This document shows, piece by piece, positions 15,952 to 24,631 of a DNA stretch of 31,265 nt (positions within the stretch are counted from its first letter, which is position 1; each line of letters starts with the position of its first letter). The stretch is from Lachnospiraceae bacterium UBA4381 (GTDB taxonomy: Bacteria > Bacillota > Clostridia > Lachnospirales > Lachnospiraceae), in contig DGRT01000062.1 of the NCBI GenBank assembly GCA_002391105.1, positions 1 to 31,265 of the forward strand, given 5' to 3'. The notes under the pieces were generated by a model. The model was given only the letters and a program-made list of their open reading frames with translations, did not search any database and was not told the DNA's origin. The translations under genes were made by a program, and so were the position numbers.

Positions 15952-17865
15952 ATGAAAAAATCAGCCAGATTAGTGGCTCTATGTACATCACGTATATATG
16001 ATCCCCAGATACATGGATATATAGAAAAATTAAATGAGAGGCTTCGCACCGAAGGCTTCTCTCTTCTTGTGTTTGCTATCAATTCCGATATCTACTGGGA
16101 GGAGGACAGACTGGCAACAGAGAAATATATCTTTGATCTTATTCCATATAAATATCTTGAGGGCGTTATCATTATGGACGAAAAGATAAAGAGCCATAAG
16201 ATAGCCAGTAGAATCATTTCCCATTCCTCAGAATATGATCTACCTGTAATAATCGCAGATGGAACCTATGACAATGCCTCCTGCATAACCTTTGAATACG
16301 AAAAGGGCTTTGAAAAGGTTGTCCGCCATGTCATTGAGGAGCATAAGGTAAGAAGACCGCATATGATTGCCGGTCAGCCGGATAATGAATTCTCCAATCG
16401 TCGTATAGATGTATATAAGCAGGTCCTTAAGGAGAATAATATCGAATATGATGACAGCATGCTGAGCTATGGATATTTCTGGTCAGATCCCTGCCGTATT
16501 GTTATGAGAGAGCTTCTCGACAGAGATACTCTTCCACAGGCTATCATCTGTGCTAATGATAATATGGCTATCACAGCAACGGAAATGCTTATAGAAGCAG
16601 GTTATAAAGTCCCTGAGGATGTAATAGTAACCGGCTTTGATGGTTATGATGAGGTTTACTTTACATCTCCAAAGATTACCACCTCTTCATGTGACATCAT
16701 TCTTCTGGCAGATGCTTCAGCAGATTCCTTATTATATGAAATCAAAGAACATAAACATAAGAATTCAACTATAGTTCCTGTGTTCGTGCCAAATGAATCC
16801 TGTGGCTGCCCAAGCCTGCAGTTCCATCCTAAAATGTTAAATGACTGGTTCAAGGAAAGCTTTTCAAGAAATAATGATGATAACCGGGTGCTTCAGCAGA
16901 TAACCTCTTCCATGCAGACCAGTAAAAACATCGGAGAGATGGTATCCTATCTCGAATCCTACAAAACCAAGAATTCACTGGTTGTAGTTGATAGAAAATG
17001 TCTGGAAAATGATAATAATTATTTTCTGAGAGATGATCTGGCAGGTCAGACCAAAGAATTTGTTCTTATATATGATACCGATCACGCCGGTGAATATAAA
17101 CAGGATACATTTAAAATGCCGGAGCATACATCTGACTATTCTGAAGATGTACTAACCCCGGCACTGTATGACAGAATTATAGAGCTAACAAAGGATGGTT
17201 ACCCTCTTCTGTTCAATACACTTTACTATATGGAGATTCCGTTTGGATTTATATGCTATTACTTCCGTAATTATTATATATCCAACTATACCAATACCAT
17301 GACTGTAACCAACTCTGTCAGCACCGCAATAGGAGGTTTCATCAATCTCCAGTATCAAGAGACACTTAGAAGTAAGATGGATGAAATGTACTTCCATGAT
17401 CCTCTTACAGGTCTTTATAACAGAATTGGTTTCCAGCGAATCTATGGAGAGTTCGTCCGACAGAAGAAATATTTTAATGAAAAAATAACTGTAATCATGT
17501 CTGATCTGGATGGACTTAAATATATAAATGATAATTATGGTCATGCTGAAGGTGATGTGGCTATCGAACAGGTAGCTAAAGCTCTGAAAAATGCTATTCT
17601 GGGCAAGAATCTATCCGTCAGATTCGGCGGAGATGAGCTGTTCTCCGTTATCCTTGGAGAATGTGATCCCGATGCCATAATCAGCAGGATAAATGCAAGT
17701 CTTGATGAATACAATAGGAGCAACGAGCGGCCATATGAGATCAGAACCAGTTGTGGTTATCTGACCTCTACCTTCGATGACAGCTTTGATATAACTCAGG
17801 CATTAAAGGAAGCCGATGAACAGATGTATATAATTAAAAGAGGGAGAAGAAAAACTATATCGTGA
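15952..17865 (+). CDS. LacI-type sugar-binding sensor fused to GGDEF domain
   Basis: The 637-residue product starts with a periplasmic-binding-protein-like (Peripla_BP_3/LacI) fold with no helix-turn-helix: ARLVALCTSRIYDP, the VIEEHKVRRPHMIAG stretch, AIICANDNMAITATEMLIEAGYKVPEDV and VTGFDGYDE. A middle region (about 285-450) may be GAF-like. The GGDEF domain at the C-terminus has DPLTGLYNRIGF, SDLDGLKYINDNYGHAEGD and a signature reading GGDEL (559-563). Diguanylate cyclases make c-di-GMP; the Leu variant may still be active. No RxxD inhibitory site is seen just upstream. No signal peptide, so it likely senses an intracellular ligand such as a sugar. Start 15952 follows AAAAGG; 15763 is a longer in-frame option. 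It is the only + gene right of 9.6 kb and overlaps the next gene tail to tail by 11 bases. Confidence 0.85.
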   Translation: MKKSARLVALCTSRIYDPQIHGYIEKLNERLRTEGFSLLVFAINSDIYWEEDRLATEKYIFDLIPYKYLEGVIIMDEKIKSHKIASRIISHSSEYDLPVIIADGTYDNASCITFEYEKGFEKVVRHVIEEHKVRRPHMIAGQPDNEFSNRRIDVYKQVLKENNIEYDDSMLSYGYFWSDPCRIVMRELLDRDTLPQAIICANDNMAITATEMLIEAGYKVPEDVIVTGFDGYDEVYFTSPKITTSSCDIILLADASADSLLYEIKEHKHKNSTIVPVFVPNESCGCPSLQFHPKMLNDWFKESFSRNNDDNRVLQQITSSMQTSKNIGEMVSYLESYKTKNSLVVVDRKCLENDNNYFLRDDLAGQTKEFVLIYDTDHAGEYKQDTFKMPEHTSDYSEDVLTPALYDRIIELTKDGYPLLFNTLYYMEIPFGFICYYFRNYYISNYTNTMTVTNSVSTAIGGFINLQYQETLRSKMDEMYFHDPLTGLYNRIGFQRIYGEFVRQKKYFNEKITVIMSDLDGLKYINDNYGHAEGDVAIEQVAKALKNAILGKNLSVRFGGDELFSVILGECDPDAIISRINASLDEYNRSNERPYEIRTSCGYLTSTFDDSFDITQALKEADEQMYIIKRGRRKTIS

Positions 17866-20389
17866 CTATAACCTCTTCGCCAGGTTTTATGTCATGAACT
17901 CTCTCAAAGGCTGTAAGTACACTTCCCACCGGAATGACTGAGCCATATACATCCTTCCCATATCTATCATTACCATATAGATAATACCTATCCTCAGGTG
18001 ACTTATATATCTGCACAACATAGTCAGATATTCTGTCACCTGTATTTTTTATGCTTACATTAAAATGCTTATCTGCAGCCTCTTTTAAAGGCTTATCTGT
18101 AGCTTCTATAAAATGCTTATCTATAGCTTCTGTATCTGATTTTATGGATTCGACATTCATTTCCATCAGCTTACATTCAAATTCCGAATAGCTAAGTCCA
18201 TACCCAAATCTGTATAAAGGCTTATCAGTCATATAGATATAGGTCATGCCATTTCTTCTGATATCATAATCCTCAATATCCGCAAGCTGGGAATCGTTTC
18301 TGTACCAGGTCTGGCAGAGACGTCCGGCGGGACTGAGCCTGCCTGTTATTATATCCGAAAGTCCATTACCGAATTCTTCACTTCCAAAGGCACTCCAAAG
18401 TATAGCTCTTATCTGATCTGCCTTATCCTCCTCTTCTACAGCCACCGGAGCATTTGCCATAATTATTAATATTATATTATTAAAGCTTTCCCTAAGAAGT
18501 CTGAGGGAGGCTCTCTGAAATGGAGGAAGCTCTATAGAAGTCCTGTCTCTTTCCTCTTTACAGTTAACTATAGGATGAAGACCGGCACACATGATAATAG
18601 AAGTATCAGCTCCAAGACCATATTCATCAACCGACAGTCTTATAAGCTCCGGTACATCTGCTACTGTTTCAAAGGATGCCTTAACTGTACCATCAAAGTT
18701 GACAAACCCTTCTATTCTTGAATCCGTCCAGAAGGAAAGCGCATTTTCCTCATTAAAGCTTATAACCTCTCCCCTGTCATCTATCATCTGGAAAGCTTCA
18801 TTTACAAACCAGCTAAAGGCTTCACCGGCGGCTATATAAAGCTTATAGTCCAGTACAGCCTCTTCAATGTTTACTACCTTGCTGTCAGGAGGTATCGTAG
18901 TCAGAAGAAGTCCGGTGGAAGTACTGCGAAGTGTAAACCTGCTGTCGTCCCAAAGCATTATCTCAAATATTTCTGCTTCCTCCCTGCCGACAGCGACAAC
19001 CTCATTATTTTTTAATCCGGCATACATTTTAGCGTTCTCAGATGTGTTATCCTGCATTGTATCTGATGCTTCAGCAGCTCCCTGATCTTTCATATCCGAG
19101 CAGCAATCCCTGACAAATCTGTCATCCTTCAGTACTATCCTTACCTTAGGATATAATGGATTACCCGGACTGTTCATTCCTTCTTTAAATGTAACAAAAT
19201 GACTTGATATTCCGCTATACCAGTCAAGCGGACAACGGTCATAGAAAGGACCAAAGGCAAATACAGATTCTTCTTCGTAGCCTTCAGTTATAAGAGGAAG
19301 CATGCCATCATTTTTCAGAAGAACAGTTCCCTCAGCAGCAGCTTTTCTGGAAAGTGCTCTTGAAGAAGGTGTATCAACCTTTGATATATTATATTCTGAT
19401 ATAGGAAATGCTTTAGACAGACCGTCTTCACCTATATCCTCATTCATCATTCCAAGAACAGAATAAACTGTAAGCTTGTTTATCAGAATACTATCTATAG
19501 CTTCTTCCTTCAGTGCGCCTGTACTCATAAGCTTTTTCATTGCTGCATCAAGAAACTCCGGCTTTTCCATAAACAGATCAATACCGGCGGTAAGTCCCTT
19601 TATAACAGCATCTGCCGCATCCTCGGCTTTTTTCTGATCCGTTACAGCATACCCAAGTGTAAAGGCATCTGATACGATATAAGTTACTCCCCAAGGTCTG
19701 AGAAGCTCATTTATTTCAGAACAAAAGGTAGATGGAACACCATTTACAAGGTTATAAGAGGTCATTACAGAAAGAGGCTTTGCATATTCGATTATCTCCT
19801 TAAATACTCTGATATAATAATCCTCTTTCAGATCAAGGGGCATACGGCTGTCAGACTTAAATCGGTTATACTCAACATTATTGGCATAGAAATGTTTAAG
19901 AGTAGCACCCGCTCTGACATAGGTTTCATCCTCTCCTGCCATACCGAGTATATACTCTCCTGCCATTCTCGAAGCCAGATGAGGATCCTCTCCATAGCCT
20001 TCTTCGTTACGTCCCCATCTTGGATCACGTTCCATATCGACTGTAGGAGCAAAGCCGCACAGAGTTCCATTCAGCCCTTCATTCATAAGACTTCTCATCT
20101 CTGTACCAACCACCTCGCCTATAGCATGCATCATCTCCTTATCAAAGGATGATGCCATTCCTACCGGGTTAGGAAAGATTGTGGTATTTACAGGTTCTCC
20201 CAGGTCGAAGCTCTGGTCATGTCTAGCCTGAACTCCATGTGCCGCTTCTCCATTAAATCCCAAATGCTCCAGACCGAATTTTTTAATCAGAGGCTTGCAT
20301 CCGGCAATTATACCAAGCTTTTCTTCAAAGCTAAGACCTGCCACAAATTCTGCAGCTCTCTGTTTATGATAATTCATATCTCTTTTCAT
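17855..20389 (-). CDS. Glycoside hydrolase family 3 (beta-glucosidase/beta-xylosidase type), cytoplasmic
   Basis: GH3 enzymes hydrolyse beta-linked glucose, xylose or related residues from oligosaccharides by a double-displacement mechanism. The 844-residue product has the N-terminal barrel with NGEAAHGVQ, PNPVGMASS, FAPTVDMERDPRWGRNEEGYGEDP, LKHFYANN and the nucleophile segment YIVSDAF (Asp). A second alpha/beta domain (from about 350) carries a large insertion (roughly 440-600, beta-rich, possibly trefoil/fascin-like). A C-terminal FnIII-like domain follows. There is no signal peptide, so it likely acts on imported oligosaccharides. GGGGG lies 8 bases before the chosen ATG at 20389. The FnIII region holds a short 24-bp tandem repeat. 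Substrate cannot be told from sequence; no sugar transporter is adjacent. Confidence 0.92.
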   Translation of the reverse strand: MKRDMNYHKQRAAEFVAGLSFEEKLGIIAGCKPLIKKFGLEHLGFNGEAAHGVQARHDQSFDLGEPVNTTIFPNPVGMASSFDKEMMHAIGEVVGTEMRSLMNEGLNGTLCGFAPTVDMERDPRWGRNEEGYGEDPHLASRMAGEYILGMAGEDETYVRAGATLKHFYANNVEYNRFKSDSRMPLDLKEDYYIRVFKEIIEYAKPLSVMTSYNLVNGVPSTFCSEINELLRPWGVTYIVSDAFTLGYAVTDQKKAEDAADAVIKGLTAGIDLFMEKPEFLDAAMKKLMSTGALKEEAIDSILINKLTVYSVLGMMNEDIGEDGLSKAFPISEYNISKVDTPSSRALSRKAAAEGTVLLKNDGMLPLITEGYEEESVFAFGPFYDRCPLDWYSGISSHFVTFKEGMNSPGNPLYPKVRIVLKDDRFVRDCCSDMKDQGAAEASDTMQDNTSENAKMYAGLKNNEVVAVGREEAEIFEIMLWDDSRFTLRSTSTGLLLTTIPPDSKVVNIEEAVLDYKLYIAAGEAFSWFVNEAFQMIDDRGEVISFNEENALSFWTDSRIEGFVNFDGTVKASFETVADVPELIRLSVDEYGLGADTSIIMCAGLHPIVNCKEERDRTSIELPPFQRASLRLLRESFNNIILIIMANAPVAVEEEDKADQIRAILWSAFGSEEFGNGLSDIITGRLSPAGRLCQTWYRNDSQLADIEDYDIRRNGMTYIYMTDKPLYRFGYGLSYSEFECKLMEMNVESIKSDTEAIDKHFIEATDKPLKEAADKHFNVSIKNTGDRISDYVVQIYKSPEDRYYLYGNDRYGKDVYGSVIPVGSVLTAFERVHDIKPGEEVIVTI
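18063..18134. repeat. Three-copy 24-bp tandem repeat inside the GH3 gene
   Basis: Copies at 18063-18086, 18087-18110 and 18111-18134 encode an eight-residue unit of the form EA-x-DK-x-x-x (EAIDKHFI, EATDKPLK, EAADKHFN). It lies as a small insertion before the FnIII-like domain and keeps the frame. Confidence 0.85.
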
Positions 20390-20418
20390 AAAATACCCCC
20401 ATAATACCTTCAAAAGTA

Positions 20419-20446
20419 TAAGGCCAAAGACTAACCTCTGGCCTTA
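20419..20446 (-). terminator. Hairpin after the secreted wall-binding gene
   Basis: TAAGGCCAAAG (20419-20429) pairs with CTCTGGCCTTA (20436-20446) across a 6-base loop, with one wobble. On the - strand it is followed by the weak U-tract ATACTTTTG. It lies between the secreted gene and GH3, only 29 bases before the GH3 start, so it could terminate or attenuate. Confidence 0.6.
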
Positions 20447-20485
20447 TTAATTCTTTTTTTATTATTCCTTTACAATAATCCTACA

Positions 20486-22234
20486 TCAATACTCTCTATA
20501 CGCTCCACTACCATCTACCCAGTATCCATCTACATATTGATTGGTAGCAAGATAACCATCTGCATGGAAGTAATACCATACACCGTCAATCTTCTGCCAT
20601 TTTGCCTGTGGCAACCATCCAAGCGTATCCTGATACCACCAGCCTCTTTGATCATAATGCCATGAGCCCTGACCACCGTAGGTACATGAACCGTCTGAGT
20701 CGCACCACCATCCATCGATCCACTGATCAGAAACCATATATCCAGAAGAATCGAAATAGTACCAGATGCCATTGATCTTCTGCCACATGCTTACCGGGTA
20801 CCAGCCAAGAGTATCTTCTACCCACCAGCCTTTGGAATTCTTCTTCCATGAAAGCGTACCGCTGTAGTTCTGTCTTCCGTACTGATCGTACCACTTACCA
20901 TCCCGCCATTCATTCAAATAACTGGAATCCTTTTCACCGGAACCGGCATCATCCGCCTTAACAGAAAAGCTGACTGTCGTGTAAACGCCATTTGCGGTAT
21001 CAGTGACAAGCACAGAAGCATCCGCAGGTGAAATACCCTTTACGAGGCCATTTGCGTCAACCTCGACAACACCCGGAGTAAGTGAAGTGTACTCATAAAC
21101 AGCATTTGTCACCGGCTGAGAATCACTACGCTTCGTAGTTGGTGTGATCTGCATCGTCTCACCAACCTTCATTGTAGTATTCGGAATAGAAGCTTCTACC
21201 GTATATGTAACCGGTGTGGTCAGTACAGCATGCTTAGCAATACCACCGCCACCATCTAAAATGTAATAATTCTCGTACTCCTCATAACCACTCTCTGTAG
21301 TTTCATTAGTATAATTCTTATCTATAATCTTAAATAAACCGGCCTTACCACCTTCCGGAGTAGAAATAGTAACCGGACTAACTAATTCAATTCTCTGAGA
21401 ACCACCTGCCCCAGACTTAAGAGCCGCCTCAGTTCCACTCAGATCAGCATATACACCCGATCCATGTCCCGTATATTCCGCATAGAACGTAGAAGCAAAT
21501 ACACCATAGCTGGCTCCGCTGGCCTTAAGGCTTCCTCCATACAGGAATACTCCGTTATCAGAGCCGTATGTACAAACACCATATCCCGGATTCTTAATGA
21601 GCGGTCCGCTGGCATTCAAAATATTATCACCATCAACTCCCGAAGTGATGACATTTCCGTTATAAATACTTACATAATGAGCAAATATACCACAACCAGG
21701 CTGAAAATCCTTACCACCAAAATCATTAGCCCGATAGTATCCAGTTCCAGTAGCCGTAACCGTACCCGTAGTATCAATATTAAGACTTCCATTATGAATA
21801 ACGATGCCGTATCCGCCTCCGATGGAATTAAGAGAAGCCTTCTCCTCGATCGAGATACTTGGTGAACCACCTACAGTACTGTAAGCATCAACTCCCTCTG
21901 TTACTGTAAGTGTATGGTCTCCCTTAAGTATAAGTTCCACACCATCCCTTATCTCGAGTGACCTGATAGTCAGATCCTGATTCATGATGATCGTAAGTGT
22001 ATATTTCAGATCAGAAGCATCAGCATAATAATCAAATCCACCGAGAATATCCGAAGCATAATATGTTCTTGATTCAAGCCGAACTGTATTACCCTTATTA
22101 CTCACATCAGAAGAATTATCATCGCCTTCCGCAAATGCATTCATTGCCGGAAAAAGAACACAAGATATCACAGCAAAAAGAAATGCAACAACGAAAGACC
22201 ACTTGTCTCTTCTAAAAGCATTAATAGTCTTCAT
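20486..22234 (-). CDS. Secreted cell-wall-binding protein with beta-rich stalk and Ig-like domain
   Basis: A signal peptide is clear (residues 1-35, with charged RRDK, a hydrophobic core and AFA before the cut). The mature N-terminal part (about 45-340) is rich in beta-strand and short Gly/Asn turns (ILKGDHTLTV, GYGIVIHNGSLNI, GYGVCTYGSDNGVFLYGG), consistent with a right-handed beta-helix or carbohydrate-binding fold. A BIG2/Ig-like segment (about 343-430) follows (VKADDAGSG at its end). The C-terminus (about 440-582) carries Trp/Tyr-rich wall-binding repeats such as GWWVEDTLGWYPVSMWQK and INGIWYYFDSSGYM. A strong AGGAGGGGG site precedes the ATG. A surface adhesin or carbohydrate-binding role is likely; the ligand is unknown. 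Confidence 0.88.
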   Translation of the reverse strand: MKTINAFRRDKWSFVVAFLFAVISCVLFPAMNAFAEGDDNSSDVSNKGNTVRLESRTYYASDILGGFDYYADASDLKYTLTIIMNQDLTIRSLEIRDGVELILKGDHTLTVTEGVDAYSTVGGSPSISIEEKASLNSIGGGYGIVIHNGSLNIDTTGTVTATGTGYYRANDFGGKDFQPGCGIFAHYVSIYNGNVITSGVDGDNILNASGPLIKNPGYGVCTYGSDNGVFLYGGSLKASGASYGVFASTFYAEYTGHGSGVYADLSGTEAALKSGAGGSQRIELVSPVTISTPEGGKAGLFKIIDKNYTNETTESGYEEYENYYILDGGGGIAKHAVLTTPVTYTVEASIPNTTMKVGETMQITPTTKRSDSQPVTNAVYEYTSLTPGVVEVDANGLVKGISPADASVLVTDTANGVYTTVSFSVKADDAGSGEKDSSYLNEWRDGKWYDQYGRQNYSGTLSWKKNSKGWWVEDTLGWYPVSMWQKINGIWYYFDSSGYMVSDQWIDGWWCDSDGSCTYGGQGSWHYDQRGWWYQDTLGWLPQAKWQKIDGVWYYFHADGYLATNQYVDGYWVDGSGAYREY

Positions 22235-22285
22235 TATCGTCCCCCTCCTTGAAATAAATTTACTTAGTGTCTGCTGATTAAGTCA

Positions 22286-22305
22286 CTGCTGGGCATAACC
22301 AGCAG
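22286..22305. other. Perfect hairpin upstream of the wall-binding gene
   Basis: CTGCTGG (22286-22292) and CCAGCAG (22299-22305) form a perfect 7-bp stem with a 6-base loop in the gap between the pseudouridine synthase and wall-binding genes. No T-run follows on either strand. Several further CTGCTG/CAGCAG copies lie within 80 bases, including in the end of the synthase gene. Role unclear. Confidence 0.5.
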
Positions 22306-22334
22306 ATATTAAATAAGCCCCTGCTGTTTATTAT

Positions 22335-23342
22335 TCAGCTAAGCCTCCCCAGCAGCCTGCTGAAATATTCAGGCAGTTCACTCCTGAACTCTATATATTC
22401 CTTGGTTCTAGGATGAACAAAACCAAGAGTACCGGCATGAAGCATCTGACCTTTAAGATTATATGGACAGGATTTGGGACCATATACAGGGTCTCCCAGA
22501 AGCGGATGATTGATACTTGTAAGATGAACCCTTATCTGATGTGTTCTGCCTGTTTCCAGCTTACATCTTACAAATGCCATATTATCCTTCAGATTGTTCA
22601 TAAGATAGATATGAGTTACTGCTCTTCTTCCATCCGCATCAATAGCCATCTTCTTTCTGTCAGTCTTTGCTCTTGCGATAGGCTTATTTACAGTTTCGGT
22701 ATATAGCTCAGGTATCTCCACCTTCTCAGACTCATTCAGTATTACTATTTCTTCTGCTTCTTCTGCCCTGTTCATCCTGGATGTATCAAAATGATTATAA
22801 ACCACAGCACTATATACTCTGTTTATACTATGCTCTGCAAACTGCTCTGCCAGACTCTGATGAGCCAGATTAGTTTTGCATACAACAAGAAGACCGCTGG
22901 TATCCTTATCAATTCTATGGACTATCCCCGGTCTTACAGCTCCGTTTATGGATGATAAACTGTCCCCGCAGTGATACATCAAAGCATTTACAAGAGTGCC
23001 TGTATAATTGCCCGGAGCAGGATGAACAACCATGCCCTGAGGCTTATTGATGATTATTATATCATCATCCTCGAAAACTATATCCAGAGGTATATTCTCA
23101 GCTTCAATACTAAGTTTTTCCGGCTCAGGAAGTGTAACCTCTACCTCGTCTCCCTCGGAAATGATATAGGAGGGCTTTAGTTTTTTAACAGGATTATCTC
23201 TTATTATCCTAACACGGTCACTCTCGATAAGCTTTTTTACATAGGAGCGGGATACCTCCTCCAGCTCCTCTGAAATATATTTATCCAGCCTGTCACCACA
23301 GTCACTTCTGTCAGGTGTCAGCTTAATAATCTGCTCTGACAT
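22335..23342 (-). CDS. RluA/RluD-family 23S rRNA pseudouridine synthase
   Basis: Enzymes of this family isomerise uridine to pseudouridine in 23S rRNA, or in some members tRNA. The 335-residue product has an N-terminal S4 RNA-binding domain (about 15-75) and the catalytic domain with HRIDKDTSGLLVVCKT (142-157; catalytic Asp145), ETGRTHQIRVHL, and HPLLGDPVYG. It is a little longer than typical (about 300) owing to a charged insertion at roughly 190-230. The start at 23342 (MSEQIIKL) has GAGG 7 bases upstream, whereas the longer frame uses TTG at 23354. It lies at the end of the right-hand gene run, next to the MIF-family gene. Often next to lspA in Firmicutes; here separated. Confidence 0.93.
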   Translation of the reverse strand: MSEQIIKLTPDRSDCGDRLDKYISEELEEVSRSYVKKLIESDRVRIIRDNPVKKLKPSYIISEGDEVEVTLPEPEKLSIEAENIPLDIVFEDDDIIIINKPQGMVVHPAPGNYTGTLVNALMYHCGDSLSSINGAVRPGIVHRIDKDTSGLLVVCKTNLAHQSLAEQFAEHSINRVYSAVVYNHFDTSRMNRAEEAEEIVILNESEKVEIPELYTETVNKPIARAKTDRKKMAIDADGRRAVTHIYLMNNLKDNMAFVRCKLETGRTHQIRVHLTSINHPLLGDPVYGPKSCPYNLKGQMLHAGTLGFVHPRTKEYIEFRSELPEYFSRLLGRLS

Positions 23343-23360
23343 AATAAACCTCAAACATTA

Positions 23361-23702
23361 TTAGAAATTGCCGCCGTTCCAGCCCCAGTCTCTGGTACTT
23401 CGATACTCAACATAGATGCTATCGGCAGGTATTCCCAGCTCTTCGCCAAATATCTCACATATCTTCGCTGTCATCTCATCTGCATTTGGAGAATTGGAGC
23501 CTCCGAACACATCAACCGAAACATAGGCTCCCTTTTCCAGCTTCTTACCGCCAAGATACAGCGTATATTCATCATCAAATCCAACCATTACATAGGTTTC
23601 TGATTTGCCGATAATAGAAGCCGCCTGACCAAGCTTTGCTTTAAGTGTCTCCTTTTTTGCATCACTAACCTTAAGTGTAATCTTAGAATCAATAAATGGC
23701 AT
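23361..23702 (-). CDS. MIF-family tautomerase-like protein
   Basis: The 113-residue product has the length and pattern of macrophage migration inhibitory factor/D-dopachrome tautomerase proteins, small trimeric tautomerases. The N-terminal Met is followed by Pro2, which would be the catalytic proline after Met removal. Lys33 (IIGKSE), the YVMVGF strand, the GxxxEKGAYVSVDVFG segment and the C-terminal WGWNG match the family. Substrate is unknown; many bacterial members have no established physiological role. AAAGGAAAG lies close before the ATG. It sits between the pseudouridine synthase (18 bases) and mscS genes, likely in the same transcript as the former. Confidence 0.88.
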   Translation of the reverse strand: MPFIDSKITLKVSDAKKETLKAKLGQAASIIGKSETYVMVGFDDEYTLYLGGKKLEKGAYVSVDVFGGSNSPNADEMTAKICEIFGEELGIPADSIYVEYRSTRDWGWNGGNF

Positions 23703-23783
23703 ATTACTTTCCTTTCTATATCTTATTTATTCTTTTTTATTCTTCTTTATTCTTATATTATATTGATATGTGATTTTTAATTG

Positions 23784-24611
23784 CTACTCATTCACAATAT
23801 GAACATCCACCTTATTATAAGGTATCTCTATATCTGCATTCCTAAAGTCTGTTAAAAGCTTCTCATTAATACTTCTTTTTACAGCATTATAATCACCTAC
23901 AGACACCATAACTATTGAACCCAGCATTACTCCACTGTCCTGAAATTCATCAACAAAAACAGATACATTCTCACCGGCAAGCCCGGGTTCGCTACTGATA
24001 ACTTCAGACATTATCCCCTTCGCCTTTTCAATATCGGTATCATAAGCAACCGGTATCTTAACAAATAATGCTCTCCTGGTATTTCCGCTTTTATTTACTA
24101 CTGCATTATTGGTGAGCTGGGAATTAGGTACCATAATGATCTCATTGTTAACGGTTCTGATTGTAGTATAATACATTTCTATCAGCTCTACCATTCCTTC
24201 AATATTGGAAGAAGCAACAACGATATAGTCGCCTATTTTGAACGGTCTCAGAATAAGCAGCAGAACACCACCTGCAAAGTTTGAAAGCGCCCCCTGCATT
24301 GCAAGGGATATACCCACACCTGCTGATGCAATAAGCGCTGCGATAGAGGCTGCCTCTACCAGATGCAGCTTTGTAATGATGGTAATAAATGTGAGTATCA
24401 GTATAAAATATCTCACAAAATTCAGCACAAAATGAGTGACCATTTTATCCAGTCCTCTTTTATCCATTCTCTGCTGAATGCTGTTTATGATATATTTAAG
24501 AATAGTTCTGACTATAATAAATGCTACTATAGCAATGATTATCTTGATAAGATAATCCATTCCAACAGAACCCTTATTCTGAATCCATTTTATTATATCT
24601 TCAGGTTTCAT
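23784..24611 (-). CDS. mscS: Small-conductance mechanosensitive channel (MscS family)
   Basis: MscS-type channels open under membrane tension and release solutes during hypo-osmotic shock. The 275-residue product is close to the E. coli length. It has about three membrane helices, the pore-lining Ala/Gly-rich helix (ASIAALIASAGVGISLAMQGALSNFAGG region, around 90-118), then the beta-domain start RPFKIGDYI, VPNSQLTNNAV and the C-terminal alpha/beta region. A GGAG site lies 8 bases before the ATG, and the upstream dipeptidase stop is 20 bases away, suggesting co-transcription. Confidence 0.95.
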   Translation of the reverse strand: MKPEDIIKWIQNKGSVGMDYLIKIIIAIVAFIIVRTILKYIINSIQQRMDKRGLDKMVTHFVLNFVRYFILILTFITIITKLHLVEAASIAALIASAGVGISLAMQGALSNFAGGVLLLILRPFKIGDYIVVASSNIEGMVELIEMYYTTIRTVNNEIIMVPNSQLTNNAVVNKSGNTRRALFVKIPVAYDTDIEKAKGIMSEVISSEPGLAGENVSVFVDEFQDSGVMLGSIVMVSVGDYNAVKRSINEKLLTDFRNADIEIPYNKVDVHIVNE

Positions 24612-24631
24612 AACCTATACTCCATTTAGTA

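Noticed and set aside
21464..21865. A 133-codon + strand frame opposite the wall-binding gene
   Set aside because: The - strand gene has a signal peptide, strong ribosome-binding site and recognisable domains; the opposite frame has none of these.
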